This document shows positions 14,968-23,356 of a stretch of 34,022 nucleotides of DNA, piece by piece. Source of the DNA: an uncultured Faecalibacterium sp. (GTDB lineage Bacteria > Bacillota > Clostridia > Oscillospirales > Ruminococcaceae); NCBI GenBank assembly GCA_934501115.1, contig CAKSTO010000027.1, positions 1-34,022 on the forward strand. The letters run 5' to 3'. The position numbers and the translations under genes were made by a program. The notes beneath the pieces are model-generated. The model was not told the DNA's origin, made no database searches, and worked only from the letters and a program-made list of their open reading frames with translations. Each line of letters begins with the position of its first letter. The first letter of the stretch is position 1.

Positions 14968-16986
14968 ATGAAGCATTCCATCTCCCGCCGCCAGTTTCTG
15001 AAGGGCAGCAGCGCCGCTGTTCTCTCCACTGCAGCGGCCGGCCTGTTGAGCAGCTGCGGCGGTTCTTCCGGCGGCGGCACCTCCGATGACAGCACCACCT
15101 ACACCGTGCTGTACTCCCGCCAGCCCTCTACCCTGAATTATCTGGTCTGCTCGGCAGACCCGGACCTGTACCACGGCACCCAGTGCATCGACACTCTGGT
15201 GGAGTACGACAACCGCGGCAAGATCCGGGAAGGCCTTGCAACTGCTTGGGAGTGGGACGCTGACAGCCTGACCTGGACGTTCCACCTGCGGGACGAGAAC
15301 TGGGTGGACTGCAATGGCGAGGTACTGGGCCCTGTGACCGCGCAGGATTTTGTGGATGCGCTGGCCTATGTACTGAACCCGGACTACGCTTCTGCCACTG
15401 CAAGCCTCGTCACCCCCTATGTGGCGGGCGCCGATGATTACTATAACTACTGCGTCTACCGCAACAACGCCAACAACGGCACTGTAGCCGAGGACGGCAC
15501 TGCCTATTCCATCGATGCTGCCGGCACCGTGACCGCTGCCGCCGCCGACGGCAGCACCACAGTGTATCCGGCTGTGGAGTTTGGTGCCGTGGGGGTCAAG
15601 GCTGTGGACGAGCACACCCTGACCTACACCCTGAACTTCGATTTTCCGGGCTTTCTCAGCCTGCTGAGCTACGCCCCCTATGAGCCTGCCTACGGCCCCC
15701 TGCTGGAGGAGTTCGGTGACCAGTTCTGCACCAGTGCCGAGACCGCCTGCAGCTGCGGCGCGTTCTATCTGGCCGAGTATACCCCGCTGGAAAACTGGGT
15801 CATGAAGAAGAACCCCGAAAACTACGATGCCGACAGCGTTTATATCGATACAGTGCGCTACATCTACAATCAGGAAGAGCTCATCAGCGGCCCCGAGATG
15901 GTCAAACGCGGCGAGATCGATCAGGCAACCATCAGTTCGGATATTCTGGACAGCTGGCTGGCCGACGACACTACCAGGGACATGGTATCCATGGAGCGCC
16001 CGGAGACCGGCAAGAGCTATTTCTACATCTTCAACTTTCTGCCCTACCGTCACGAGTTCACCAACTGGACCGTGACCGGCGTGGACGCTGAATACGAGCC
16101 GGACAACTGGGCAAAGGCTGTCAACTCCACTAGCTTCCGCAAAGCTTTCCTGTATGCCATCAATCCCGCCGTCACGCTGGCCGTCACTGCACCCGAGGGT
16201 TACGAAAATTATAAGCTGCACACCATCACCCCGCCTTCCTTCTGCGCCAACAGCAAGGGCGTAGATTACACCGAGTGCGGCGGGCTGGCAAATCTGTCTG
16301 ACTTCTTCGACGAGGCCAAAGCCAAGGCGTACCGCGATGCCGCCGTGGAAGAGCTGACGGCTGCCGGTGCCACCTTCCCCATCAAGGTACAGTACCCGTA
16401 CAACCCGGCTGTAGTGGACTGGGACAAGCAGTGTCAGGTATTCAAGCAGCAGGTGGAGGGCGTGCTGAACGACGGCTTCGACTTTGTGAACATCATCATC
16501 ACGCAGGGGTCTTCGGATAACTTCCTGAACGCAGTGCGCCGCGTGGGTGCTTACGAGCTGATGTCCTACTACTGGGGTGCCGACTACTCCGACCCCGAAA
16601 CAGAGGTGTACCCCTTCTATCAGGAGGCCGGCGACCGCGGCACCTGCTACGCCTTCCTGCGCACCGGTGTGGAGGACGGTATCGTGACCGGCGAGACCGC
16701 TGAACTTGTGATGCAGTATATGTCTCTGGTGGAAAAGGCAAAGACCATCACCGAGGATCTTGATGCCCGGTATGACGCCTTTGCGGATGCCGAAGCCTTC
16801 CTCATCGAGAACGCGCTGGTCATCCCGCTTGGGATGCCGGTGCCGCCATACATCGCGACCCGCCTGAACCTGTGGGAGGGTCAGTACGCGCCCACCGGCC
16901 TGTCCACCAACCGCCTGAAAGGCGTGCACATCCTCGACCATTACGTTTCGATGGAGGAGTACAACGCCAACCGGGATGCACGGTGA
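14968..16986 (+). CDS. Peptide-type ABC transporter substrate-binding lipoprotein (SBP_bac_5)
   Basis: This 672-residue extracytoplasmic binding protein is of the OppA/DppA family. The signal is unusual in combining a twin-arginine motif (SRRQFLKG, residues 6-13) with a lipobox ending LLSSC, so it is probably lipidated at that cysteine after export. A Gly/Ser linker follows, then the class C binding fold starting YTVLYSRQPSTLNYL. The length is above the usual 530-600, with insertions in the first lobe (ATASLVT to AVEFG region). I start at ATG 14968, after AAGAAAGAGGGA. An upstream in-frame TTG at 14923 lies in the terminator T run. Permease and ATPase genes follow, so this is the first gene of a complete importer. 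Confidence 0.9.
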   Translation: MKHSISRRQFLKGSSAAVLSTAAAGLLSSCGGSSGGGTSDDSTTYTVLYSRQPSTLNYLVCSADPDLYHGTQCIDTLVEYDNRGKIREGLATAWEWDADSLTWTFHLRDENWVDCNGEVLGPVTAQDFVDALAYVLNPDYASATASLVTPYVAGADDYYNYCVYRNNANNGTVAEDGTAYSIDAAGTVTAAAADGSTTVYPAVEFGAVGVKAVDEHTLTYTLNFDFPGFLSLLSYAPYEPAYGPLLEEFGDQFCTSAETACSCGAFYLAEYTPLENWVMKKNPENYDADSVYIDTVRYIYNQEELISGPEMVKRGEIDQATISSDILDSWLADDTTRDMVSMERPETGKSYFYIFNFLPYRHEFTNWTVTGVDAEYEPDNWAKAVNSTSFRKAFLYAINPAVTLAVTAPEGYENYKLHTITPPSFCANSKGVDYTECGGLANLSDFFDEAKAKAYRDAAVEELTAAGATFPIKVQYPYNPAVVDWDKQCQVFKQQVEGVLNDGFDFVNIIITQGSSDNFLNAVRRVGAYELMSYYWGADYSDPETEVYPFYQEAGDRGTCYAFLRTGVEDGIVTGETAELVMQYMSLVEKAKTITEDLDARYDAFADAEAFLIENALVIPLGMPVPPYIATRLNLWEGQYAPTGLSTNRLKGVHILDHYVSMEEYNANRDAR

Positions 16987-17019
16987 GCCGCAGCGGCGGC
17001 AATGCAGGACGGACGATTT

Positions 17020-17038
17020 TGAATGCGCTCCGCATTCG
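17020..17038 (+). repeat. Small inverted repeat
   Basis: GAATGCG-CTC-CGCATTC is a perfect 7-bp hairpin in the spacer between the binding protein and permease genes. It has no T run and its role is unknown. Confidence 0.4.
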
Positions 17039-17075
17039 CTCTGCGCATATTCAGCGGAAGAATTATTTTAATAGA

Positions 17076-17111
17076 GCAATGCCGGGCAGCCTTCGGGCTG
17101 TCCGGCATTGC
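17076..17111 (+). terminator. UUCG-loop hairpin between binding protein and permease genes
   Basis: The 16-bp stem (17076-17091 with 17096-17111, one G-T pair) has a TTCG tetraloop, the most stable tetraloop context. Only a short T-rich tail (ATTTTC) follows, so it may terminate partly or protect the upstream message. It would raise binding protein output relative to the membrane components. Confidence 0.65.
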
Positions 17112-17229
17112 ATTTTCACAGGCGGGGTCGTGGAGGAAAGCGGCATTTGCAGCGCTGGCGGAGTGGGTTTGTTTCCCATTTTCCCGCAAAAGCTCACAAA
17201 TCCCTTTCCAAAAGGCGCAATTTGCGGTA

Positions 17230-17238
17230 TGCTATATT
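17230..17238 (+). promoter_or_regulatory. Candidate extended -10 promoter for the permease genes
   Basis: TGCTATATT matches the extended -10 word seen elsewhere in the window. No good -35 is visible 17 bases upstream. It lies 36 bases before the permease start and could let the four downstream genes be transcribed apart from the binding protein. Confidence 0.45.
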
Positions 17239-17274
17239 TACCTGTATTTCAATCGAAAAGTGAGGTGCACAGCG

Positions 17275-18216
17275 ATGGTGTCCTATCTCGCAAAACGCAT
17301 TGGGCGCTCGGTTTTGACCCTGTTTATCATCGTGACGCTGGTATTCTGCCTGCTGCGGCTCATGCCGGTAGAAGGCTATTTCGCCAACTACGAAAAAATG
17401 ACAGAGGCACAGATTCAGGCAGGTCTGCAGTCCATGGGGCTGCTGGATCCGCTGCCGGTGCAGATTGGCCGGTTCTGGGTGGACGCTCTGCACGGCGATC
17501 TGGGCGTGAGTCACATTTACAAGCTCAACGCTCCTGTGACCAAAATCCTTGCCCAGAAACTGCCTATTTCCATTGAGATGGGCGTACTGGCCATGCTGCT
17601 CAGTCTTGTGCTTGGCATCCCGCTCGGGCTTGTGATGGGGCGCTGCAAAGGCTGCTGGCCGGATCATCTGGGCACCGCCCTCATCGTGTTCATTCAGGCT
17701 GTGCCTGCAGCCGTATATTTTTTGTACATTCAAATGTACGGCACCGCTGCCATGGGTGTCGGCCTGTTATTCGACCCCTCCAACTGGCACTGCTGGGTAC
17801 TGCCGGTGTGCAGCATGAGCCTTGCAAACCTCGCATTCTATGCGATGTGGCTGCGCCGCTATATGGTGGATGAGAGCAACAAGGACTATGTCTGCCTTGC
17901 CCGTGCCAAAGGCGTGAGTGAAAATAACATCGCCCTGCACCATGTATTCCGCAATGCCATGGTGCCGCTGGTGCAGTACATTCCGTCCGCATTTCTGAAC
18001 ACCGTCGTCGGCTCCATCTACATCGAGAGCCTGTACAGCATCCCCGGCATGGGCGGACTGCTCGTTACCTGCGTGCAGCGCCATGACAACACCATGGTGC
18101 AGGGCATCGTACTGCTGTACGCCTGTGTGGGCATCCTCGGTCTGATCCTTGGCGATGTGCTCATGGTGCTCATCGATCCCCGCATCCACTTTGGCAGGAA
18201 GGAAGGTGCCCGCTGA
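17275..18216 (+). CDS. Peptide ABC transporter permease, OppB/DppB type
   Basis: This 313-residue inner-membrane permease begins with the family-typical MVSYLAKRIGRSVLTLFIIV. It has about six membrane segments and the BPD_transp_1 domain. The cytoplasmic EAA loop, which contacts the ATPases, is seen in YVCLARAKGVSENNIALHHV. The length is normal. The start at 17275 follows GTGAGGTG. Longer in-frame readings would run through the UUCG hairpin and are rejected. The stop overlaps the next start by one base (TGATG at 18214-18218), giving translational coupling. Confidence 0.92.
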   Translation: MVSYLAKRIGRSVLTLFIIVTLVFCLLRLMPVEGYFANYEKMTEAQIQAGLQSMGLLDPLPVQIGRFWVDALHGDLGVSHIYKLNAPVTKILAQKLPISIEMGVLAMLLSLVLGIPLGLVMGRCKGCWPDHLGTALIVFIQAVPAAVYFLYIQMYGTAAMGVGLLFDPSNWHCWVLPVCSMSLANLAFYAMWLRRYMVDESNKDYVCLARAKGVSENNIALHHVFRNAMVPLVQYIPSAFLNTVVGSIYIESLYSIPGMGGLLVTCVQRHDNTMVQGIVLLYACVGILGLILGDVLMVLIDPRIHFGRKEGAR

Positions 18217-19247
18217 TGCTCTCTTTTCTGAAACGCGAAAAGTCAAAACAGCTGGAGAACAAGCTGAACGAGGCACAGACGCAGCGTTTTGCCGACTGGG
18301 AAAAGCTGCCCGAGGCAGAGCTGTTCACCCCCGCCGGGTTCAGCGAAGCGCAGGCTGAAGCCACTGCCAGCTCCAATTACAGCTATTGGGGCAGCACCTT
18401 CCGCGCCTTTTTCAAAAATAAGACCGCCGTCGTGCTTCTGGCCGCACTGGCAGCCGTGGTGGCCTTTGCATTCCTCCAGCCTCACCTGCCCGGTCAGGTC
18501 GACCCCAATCTCTGCGCTGTAGACCCTGCCACCGGCATCCCCTACCGCAACATTGCCCCCGGGCAGGACGGCTTTTTCTGGGGTTCCAACTCCATCGGGC
18601 AGGATCTTTGGGCACGCATCTGGGCAGGTGCCCGCACCAGCCTGACCATCGCTTTTTTTGCAGCTCTCATTGAAGCGGCGGCGGGCATCACCGCCGGTGT
18701 GCTGTGGGGCTATGTGCGCCGGCTGGATCCCGTGTTCACAGAGTTGTACAACATCTTTGATAACATCCCCACTGCCATTGTGCTGATCCTGATCTCTTAT
18801 GTGGCAACGCCCAGCATCTGGACGATGGTTCTGGGCATGGCCGTCAAGGGCTGGATCGAAATGGCGCGCTTCATCCGCAACCAGATCCTCATCATCCGCG
18901 ACCGGGATTACAATGTAGCGTCCCGCTGCCTCGGCACGCCCACCGTGCGCATCGTGCTGCGCAACCTGCTGCCGTATCTGGTGTCGGTCATCATGCTGCG
19001 CATGGCGCTCACCATCCCGGAGGCCATCGGCAATGAGGTGTTCATCACCTACATCGGCCTCGGCCTGTCCGTCGAAACACCCTCGCTGGGCAATCTGGTC
19101 AACGACGGGCGCAAGGTGATGATGCAGGCCGGGCTGCGCTACCAGCTGCTGTACCCCACCCTCATCCTGAGTTTTGTCACCATTGCGTTCTACCTGATCG
19201 GCAGCGCCTTCTCGGACGCCGCCGACCCGAAGAACCACCTGCAGTAA
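18216..19247 (+). CDS. Peptide ABC transporter permease, OppC/DppC type
   Basis: This is a 343-residue membrane permease and partner of the preceding subunit. The first 65 or so residues are a charged cytoplasmic extension (FLKREKSKQLENKLNEAQTQ). The OppC N-terminal helix follows (FFKNKTAVVLLAALAAVVAF), then the BPD_transp_1 domain. The motif GSNSIGQDLWARIWAGARTSL is characteristic of OppC/DppC proteins. The EAA loop reads YNVASRCLGTPTVRIVLRNLLP. It overlaps the upstream gene by one base, and the ATPase gene follows 12 bases later after GGAGGGG. Confidence 0.93.
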   Translation: MLSFLKREKSKQLENKLNEAQTQRFADWEKLPEAELFTPAGFSEAQAEATASSNYSYWGSTFRAFFKNKTAVVLLAALAAVVAFAFLQPHLPGQVDPNLCAVDPATGIPYRNIAPGQDGFFWGSNSIGQDLWARIWAGARTSLTIAFFAALIEAAAGITAGVLWGYVRRLDPVFTELYNIFDNIPTAIVLILISYVATPSIWTMVLGMAVKGWIEMARFIRNQILIIRDRDYNVASRCLGTPTVRIVLRNLLPYLVSVIMLRMALTIPEAIGNEVFITYIGLGLSVETPSLGNLVNDGRKVMMQAGLRYQLLYPTLILSFVTIAFYLIGSAFSDAADPKNHLQ

Positions 19248-19259
19248 GGAGGGGATCTT

Positions 19260-20312
19260 ATGGAACATCACCCGCTCATTCTCTCTGCAAAAAATGTCAA
19301 CATCCAGTTTGATCTGCGTGGAAAAGTGCTCCACGCCATCCGGGGCATCGACCTTGATCTCTATCAGGGCGAGGTGCTGGCCATCGTGGGCGAGAGCGGC
19401 TCCGGCAAAAGCGTATTCACCAAGAGCTTTATGGGTCTGCTGGACTCAAACGGCTCCATCACCGAAGGCTCCATTGATTACTACGGCACCCCGGACGGAA
19501 GGCCGCTGCGCCTTTCTGACCTCAAAACCGAAACGGACTGGCTGCGCATCCGCGGGCGGGAGATTGCCATGATCCTGCAGGATCCTATGACGAGCCTGAA
19601 CCCGCTCAAGACCATCGGGGATCAGATCATGGAAGCTGTGATCCTGCATCAGGGGTTGAAGGGTGCCGCCGCAAGGGAAAAGACGCTGGAATATCTGCGG
19701 GATGTGGGCATTTCTGAGCCGGAAAAGCGTTTCCGGCAGTACCCGCACGAGTTTTCCGGCGGGATGCGTCAGCGGGTGGTGATTGCCATTGCAGCGGCCT
19801 GCCGCCCGAAGATCCTGATCTGTGACGAGCCCACCACCGCATTGGACGTGACCATTCAGGCACAGATCCTACAGCTGCTCAAAAAAATGCGGAGCAAATA
19901 CGACCTGACCATCGTGCTCATCACTCACGATCTGGGCGTAGTGGCAAATATCGCCGACCGGGTGGCCGTGATGTATGCAGGCGACATCGTGGAGATCGGC
20001 ACCGCCGACGAGATTTACTACGACCCCCGCCACCCCTACACTTGGGCACTGCTGTCCAGTATGCCCCAGATGGGCGTAAAGGGCGAGGATCTGTTCAATA
20101 TCGCAGGCACCCCGCCGAACCTCTTTGCACAGATCCGCGGCGACGCCTTCGCGCCCCGCAACCCGCAGGCACTGAAGATCGACTTCGTCAAGCGCCCGCC
20201 CTATTTTGAAGTATCCCCCACCCACAAGGCCAAAACATGGCTGCTTGACCCGCGGGCACCCAGAATCGAGCCGCCGGCTGCGGTAAAAATGCTGCGAGAG
20301 GAGGGGCTGTGA
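19260..20312 (+). CDS. Peptide ABC transporter ATP-binding protein, OppD/DppD type
   Basis: This 350-residue cytoplasmic ATPase subunit has Walker A GESGSGKS (near residue 44), a Q-loop in MILQDPMTSLNP, the signature FSGGMRQRVVIA, and Walker B ILICDEPTTALD. The switch histidine is in LITHDLGV. The C-terminal oligopeptide/dipeptide region (HPYTWALLSSMPQ) is typical of OppD. GGAGGGG precedes the start. It pairs with the next gene to form the heterodimeric motor. The last 35 residues (PHYFEVSP-like tail to GL) are less conserved. Confidence 0.93.
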   Translation: MEHHPLILSAKNVNIQFDLRGKVLHAIRGIDLDLYQGEVLAIVGESGSGKSVFTKSFMGLLDSNGSITEGSIDYYGTPDGRPLRLSDLKTETDWLRIRGREIAMILQDPMTSLNPLKTIGDQIMEAVILHQGLKGAAAREKTLEYLRDVGISEPEKRFRQYPHEFSGGMRQRVVIAIAAACRPKILICDEPTTALDVTIQAQILQLLKKMRSKYDLTIVLITHDLGVVANIADRVAVMYAGDIVEIGTADEIYYDPRHPYTWALLSSMPQMGVKGEDLFNIAGTPPNLFAQIRGDAFAPRNPQALKIDFVKRPPYFEVSPTHKAKTWLLDPRAPRIEPPAAVKMLREEGL

Positions 20313-20313
20313 G

Positions 20314-21246
20314 ATGTCAGAAAAAGACAGACAGGTTTTGCTGGAAGCAGATCATCTGGATGTAACCTACGGTTCCGGCAAAAAGGCATACAAGGCCGTA
20401 CAGGATGCCAGCTTCAAAATCTACAAGGGCGAGACTTTCGGCCTTGTGGGCGAATCCGGCTCCGGAAAAACCACCATCGGCCGGGCGATCATGCGCATTC
20501 TGCCCACCTCCGGCGGCAGCATCCTTTATAAAGGCGAAAAGATCAACGGCCAGATCTCCCGTCAGCTGGACAGGCAGATCATCAAGGAGATCCAGATGAT
20601 CTTTCAGGACCCCCAGTCCTCGCTGAACGAACGCGCCAAGGTGAGCTATATCGTAGGCGAGGGTCTGCAGAACATCCGCCCCGGCCTGACCGCCGCCCAG
20701 CGGGAGGCCAAAGTGCGCGAAGCACTGCTGGACGTGGGACTGCTGCCGGAGTTCGCCTCCCGCTTCCCGCACGAGTTTTCCGGCGGCCAGCGTCAGCGCA
20801 TCGGCATCGCCCGGGCATTGATCGTGGAACCGACGTTCATCATTGCGGACGAGCCCATCAGTGCGCTGGATATGTCCATCCGTGCACAGGTGCTCAACCT
20901 GCTGCGCCGCCTGCAGAAGGAGCGCGGCATCACCTACCTGTTCATCGCCCACGATCTCTCGGTCATGCGTTATATCTCTGACCGCATTGCTGTCATCCAC
21001 AAAGGGCGTATCGTGGAGCTGGCCGAGGCCGACGAGCTTGTGAGCCACGCGCTCCACCCTTATACCCGCAGCCTGCTGTCTGCCATCCCCATGCCGGATC
21101 CCCGCCGGGAACGGGAGAAAAAGCTGTTGGTCTACGACCCTGCCATGCACGATTATTCCACGGAAGCGCCCCAGTGGCGCGAGCTGCGCCCGGAGCATTT
21201 TGTACTGTGCAGCAAAACCGAAGCCGAGCAATGGGCGAAGGGCTGA
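20314..21246 (+). CDS. Peptide ABC transporter ATP-binding protein, OppF/DppF type
   Basis: This 310-residue ATPase is the partner of the OppD-like subunit. It has Walker A GESGSGKTT, Q-loop IFQDPQSSLNE, signature FSGGQRQRIGIARAL, Walker B FIIADEPISALD, switch IAHDLSV, and the HPYTRSLLSAIPMPDP oligopeptide motif. It starts one base after the previous stop (GAGGGGCTGTGAGATG), so translation is coupled. It completes a five-gene importer (binding protein, two permeases, two ATPases). The substrate is most likely short peptides, but nickel or other oligopeptide-like ligands cannot be excluded. Confidence 0.93.
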   Translation: MSEKDRQVLLEADHLDVTYGSGKKAYKAVQDASFKIYKGETFGLVGESGSGKTTIGRAIMRILPTSGGSILYKGEKINGQISRQLDRQIIKEIQMIFQDPQSSLNERAKVSYIVGEGLQNIRPGLTAAQREAKVREALLDVGLLPEFASRFPHEFSGGQRQRIGIARALIVEPTFIIADEPISALDMSIRAQVLNLLRRLQKERGITYLFIAHDLSVMRYISDRIAVIHKGRIVELAEADELVSHALHPYTRSLLSAIPMPDPRREREKKLLVYDPAMHDYSTEAPQWRELRPEHFVLCSKTEAEQWAKG

Positions 21247-21314
21247 TTTTTCTCGTTCATCCGCAAAAACCATTCATTTTTTATATCGTTTACGGCTCTT
21301 TCATTCTTTGTTTC

Positions 21315-21343
21315 TTGACATTTTATGCGTGCTCCACTATAAT
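21315..21343 (+). promoter_or_regulatory. Consensus sigma-A promoter of the acyl-CoA ligase gene
   Basis: TTGACA (21315-21320), a 17-base spacer and TATAAT (21338-21343) exactly match the sigma-A consensus. The start is expected near 21350, giving a leader of about 118 bases that contains a terminator hairpin. Confidence 0.9.
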
Positions 21344-21397
21344 AGCCATTGTGGTGTGTATTCCACCATTTCATATTCATCGATAGAACAACCAGCC

Positions 21398-21430
21398 GGC
21401 AGCTTTCTCTTTTGCAAAGCTGCCTTTTTT
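21398..21430 (+). terminator. Intrinsic terminator inside the acyl-CoA ligase leader
   Basis: GGCAGCTTT (21398-21406) pairs with AAAGCTGCC (21416-21424), followed by six T (21425-21430). It ends the opp-type operon. It also lies downstream of the consensus promoter, so it can attenuate the ligase gene. Confidence 0.85.
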
Positions 21431-21467
21431 CAAGAAAAGAGAAAGAAAAAAGAGAGGACCTGATCCC

Positions 21468-23204
21468 ATGACGACTGAGCAGCACAAGCCTGTTTATGCC
21501 TCCACCGCCAAACCCTGGTTGAAGTATTACGACCAGAAATTCATCGACATGCCTCTGCCCAAGTGCAGTGCCTTTGAGTATCTCTGCCATCAGAACAAAA
21601 ACCATCTGAGCGAGACCGCTCTGGAGTATTATGGCCGCAAATTCACCTTTGCAGACCTCTTTGTGAATGTCAAGAAAACCGCTGCCGCCTTCCGTGCCAT
21701 CGGCGTGAAGAAGGGCGACATCATCACCGTTGTCAGCGTGATGACCCCTGAGGTGATCTACGCCTTCTACGCTGCTGATATGGTCGGCGCAACGCTGAAT
21801 CTGGTGGATCCGCGCTACAGCGTTGAGGGCATCCACGAGTACATCGAGGAGGTGGATTCCCGCCTGCTGATCTGCCTGAATGTGACCTATGAGCGCTGCC
21901 ACAAGGCAGAAAAGCGCACCAATGTGGAGCGCGTTCTGGTCGTCAGCCCCGCAGACTCCCTGCCGCTGCATCTGGCCGTCGGCTACAAGCTGACCAACCC
22001 CGATAAGAACCGCTACAAGTCCAACGTGATCCACTGGAAGGACTTTATTGCACAGGGCAAGAACCAGAGCATGAACGCCGAACCCTACGACCCGCAGCAC
22101 GCCTGCGTGGTGGTGCACACCGGCGGCACCACCGGTTCGCCCAAGGGCGTTATGCTGACCGACGACAGCTTCAACTCTCTGGCCCACGAATTCATTGCCC
22201 AGAGCAGCCTGTTCTGCCGCGGCCAGAAGCTGATGAACGTTATGCCTCCGTTCATTGCCTACGGCTTTGCCTGCGGTGTGCATATGCCGCTGGTCATGGG
22301 CCTGCACGTTGTCATCATCCCCAATCTGGACCCCGACAAGCTGGGCGCACTGATCTGGAAGCACAAGCCCGAACACATGTTCGGCGTTCCGACTCACTAC
22401 CAGCAGATGGCAGCTTCTCCGCTGCTCAAGAAGAAGAAGGATCTCTCCTTCATCCGCAACTATGCCGCCGGCGGCGACTCGATGCCGCTGGGCGCTGAGC
22501 TGGCCGTGAACGAGTTCCTGAAGGCACACAACGTAGAATATCCGCTGGCTAAGGGCTACGGCATGACCGAAGTCGCTTCTGCCGCTACCGTTGCCGCTGG
22601 CAATGTGACAAAGCCCGGCAGCGTGGGCATCCCCATGCTGAATACGGTGGTGTCCATCTTCGAGCCCGGCACCGAGACCGAGCTGCCCATCGGGAAGCGC
22701 GGCGAGATCTGCATCTGCACCCCCACCGTCATGAAGGGCTACTACAATAAGCCCGAGGAGACCGATATGATCCTGCGCCGCCATGCAGACGGCCAGATCT
22801 GGGCACACACCGGCGATGTCGGCTACATGGACGAGGACGGCTTTGTGTATCTGGATTCCCGCATCAAGCGCATGATCATCCGTCACGATGGCTTCAAGGT
22901 GTTCCCGTCCATGATCGAGAACGTCATCAGCCGCCATCCGGCTGTGCATCAGTGCTCGGTGGTGGGCTGCACCGATAAGGACCATGTGCAGGGCCGCCTG
23001 CCCTTCGTCTACGTGGTGCTGGACCCGGAGGCCGACAAAAAGAAGCGCCAGATCGTCAAAGAGCTGCGTCAGATCTGTCAGGAAGAGCTGCCGGAGTATG
23101 TCCAGCCCGTGGGCTACAAGTTCATCTCCGAAATGCCCTTTACCCCCATCGGCAAGGTGGACTACCGCAAGCTGGAGGAAGAGGTCACCTCCCGCGACTA
23201 CTGA
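21468..23204 (+). CDS. AMP-forming acyl-CoA synthetase family enzyme
   Basis: This 578-residue class I adenylate-forming enzyme activates a carboxylate with ATP and probably transfers it to CoA. The P-loop is TGGTTGSPKG (218-227), motif A5 is GYGMTE (363-368), and the ATP-binding Asp is D450 in HTGDVGYMDEDG. The hinge is in DSRIKRMI and the C-terminal catalytic lysine is K563 in GKVDY. All core residues are present. The family covers fatty-acyl, aryl and amino-acid substrates. The A4-A5 pocket reading ANYAAGGDSM does not let me pick one. There is no carrier protein or synthetase module nearby. The start follows AGAGAGGACC. Confidence 0.87.
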   Translation: MTTEQHKPVYASTAKPWLKYYDQKFIDMPLPKCSAFEYLCHQNKNHLSETALEYYGRKFTFADLFVNVKKTAAAFRAIGVKKGDIITVVSVMTPEVIYAFYAADMVGATLNLVDPRYSVEGIHEYIEEVDSRLLICLNVTYERCHKAEKRTNVERVLVVSPADSLPLHLAVGYKLTNPDKNRYKSNVIHWKDFIAQGKNQSMNAEPYDPQHACVVVHTGGTTGSPKGVMLTDDSFNSLAHEFIAQSSLFCRGQKLMNVMPPFIAYGFACGVHMPLVMGLHVVIIPNLDPDKLGALIWKHKPEHMFGVPTHYQQMAASPLLKKKKDLSFIRNYAAGGDSMPLGAELAVNEFLKAHNVEYPLAKGYGMTEVASAATVAAGNVTKPGSVGIPMLNTVVSIFEPGTETELPIGKRGEICICTPTVMKGYYNKPEETDMILRRHADGQIWAHTGDVGYMDEDGFVYLDSRIKRMIIRHDGFKVFPSMIENVISRHPAVHQCSVVGCTDKDHVQGRLPFVYVVLDPEADKKKRQIVKELRQICQEELPEYVQPVGYKFISEMPFTPIGKVDYRKLEEEVTSRDY

Positions 23205-23220
23205 TCTTTCAATCGTTTCC

Positions 23221-23254
23221 AGCCGCTCCCGGCCGCAAGGGAGCGGCTGTTTTT
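23221..23254 (+). terminator. Intrinsic terminator after the acyl-CoA synthetase gene
   Basis: AGCCGCTCCC (23221-23230) pairs with GGGAGCGGCT (23239-23248), followed by a T run (23250-23254). Confidence 0.92.
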
Positions 23255-23273
23255 GTGCGCTGAATTTTACCTG

Positions 23274-23302
23274 TTGACAATTTTCACCTTCCAATTTATC
23301 AT
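23274..23302 (+). promoter_or_regulatory. Promoter of the SGNH hydrolase gene
   Basis: TTGACA (23274-23279), a 17-base spacer and TATCAT (23297-23302). Confidence 0.82.
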
Positions 23303-23356
23303 AGAGACAACAGCTGTGCCGCACAGGTGCAGTCATTCCGGAAAGAAGGATCTGCA

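Noticed and set aside
14926..16941. 671-codon minus-strand open frame opposite the binding protein
   Set aside because: This is an antisense shadow caused by GC-rich codon use. It has no ribosome binding site, and the plus strand has an intact known family.
17023..17274. N-terminal extension of the OppB-like permease
   Set aside because: The frame runs through the UUCG hairpin and a candidate promoter. The family start MVSYLAKRI at 17275 has a ribosome binding site.
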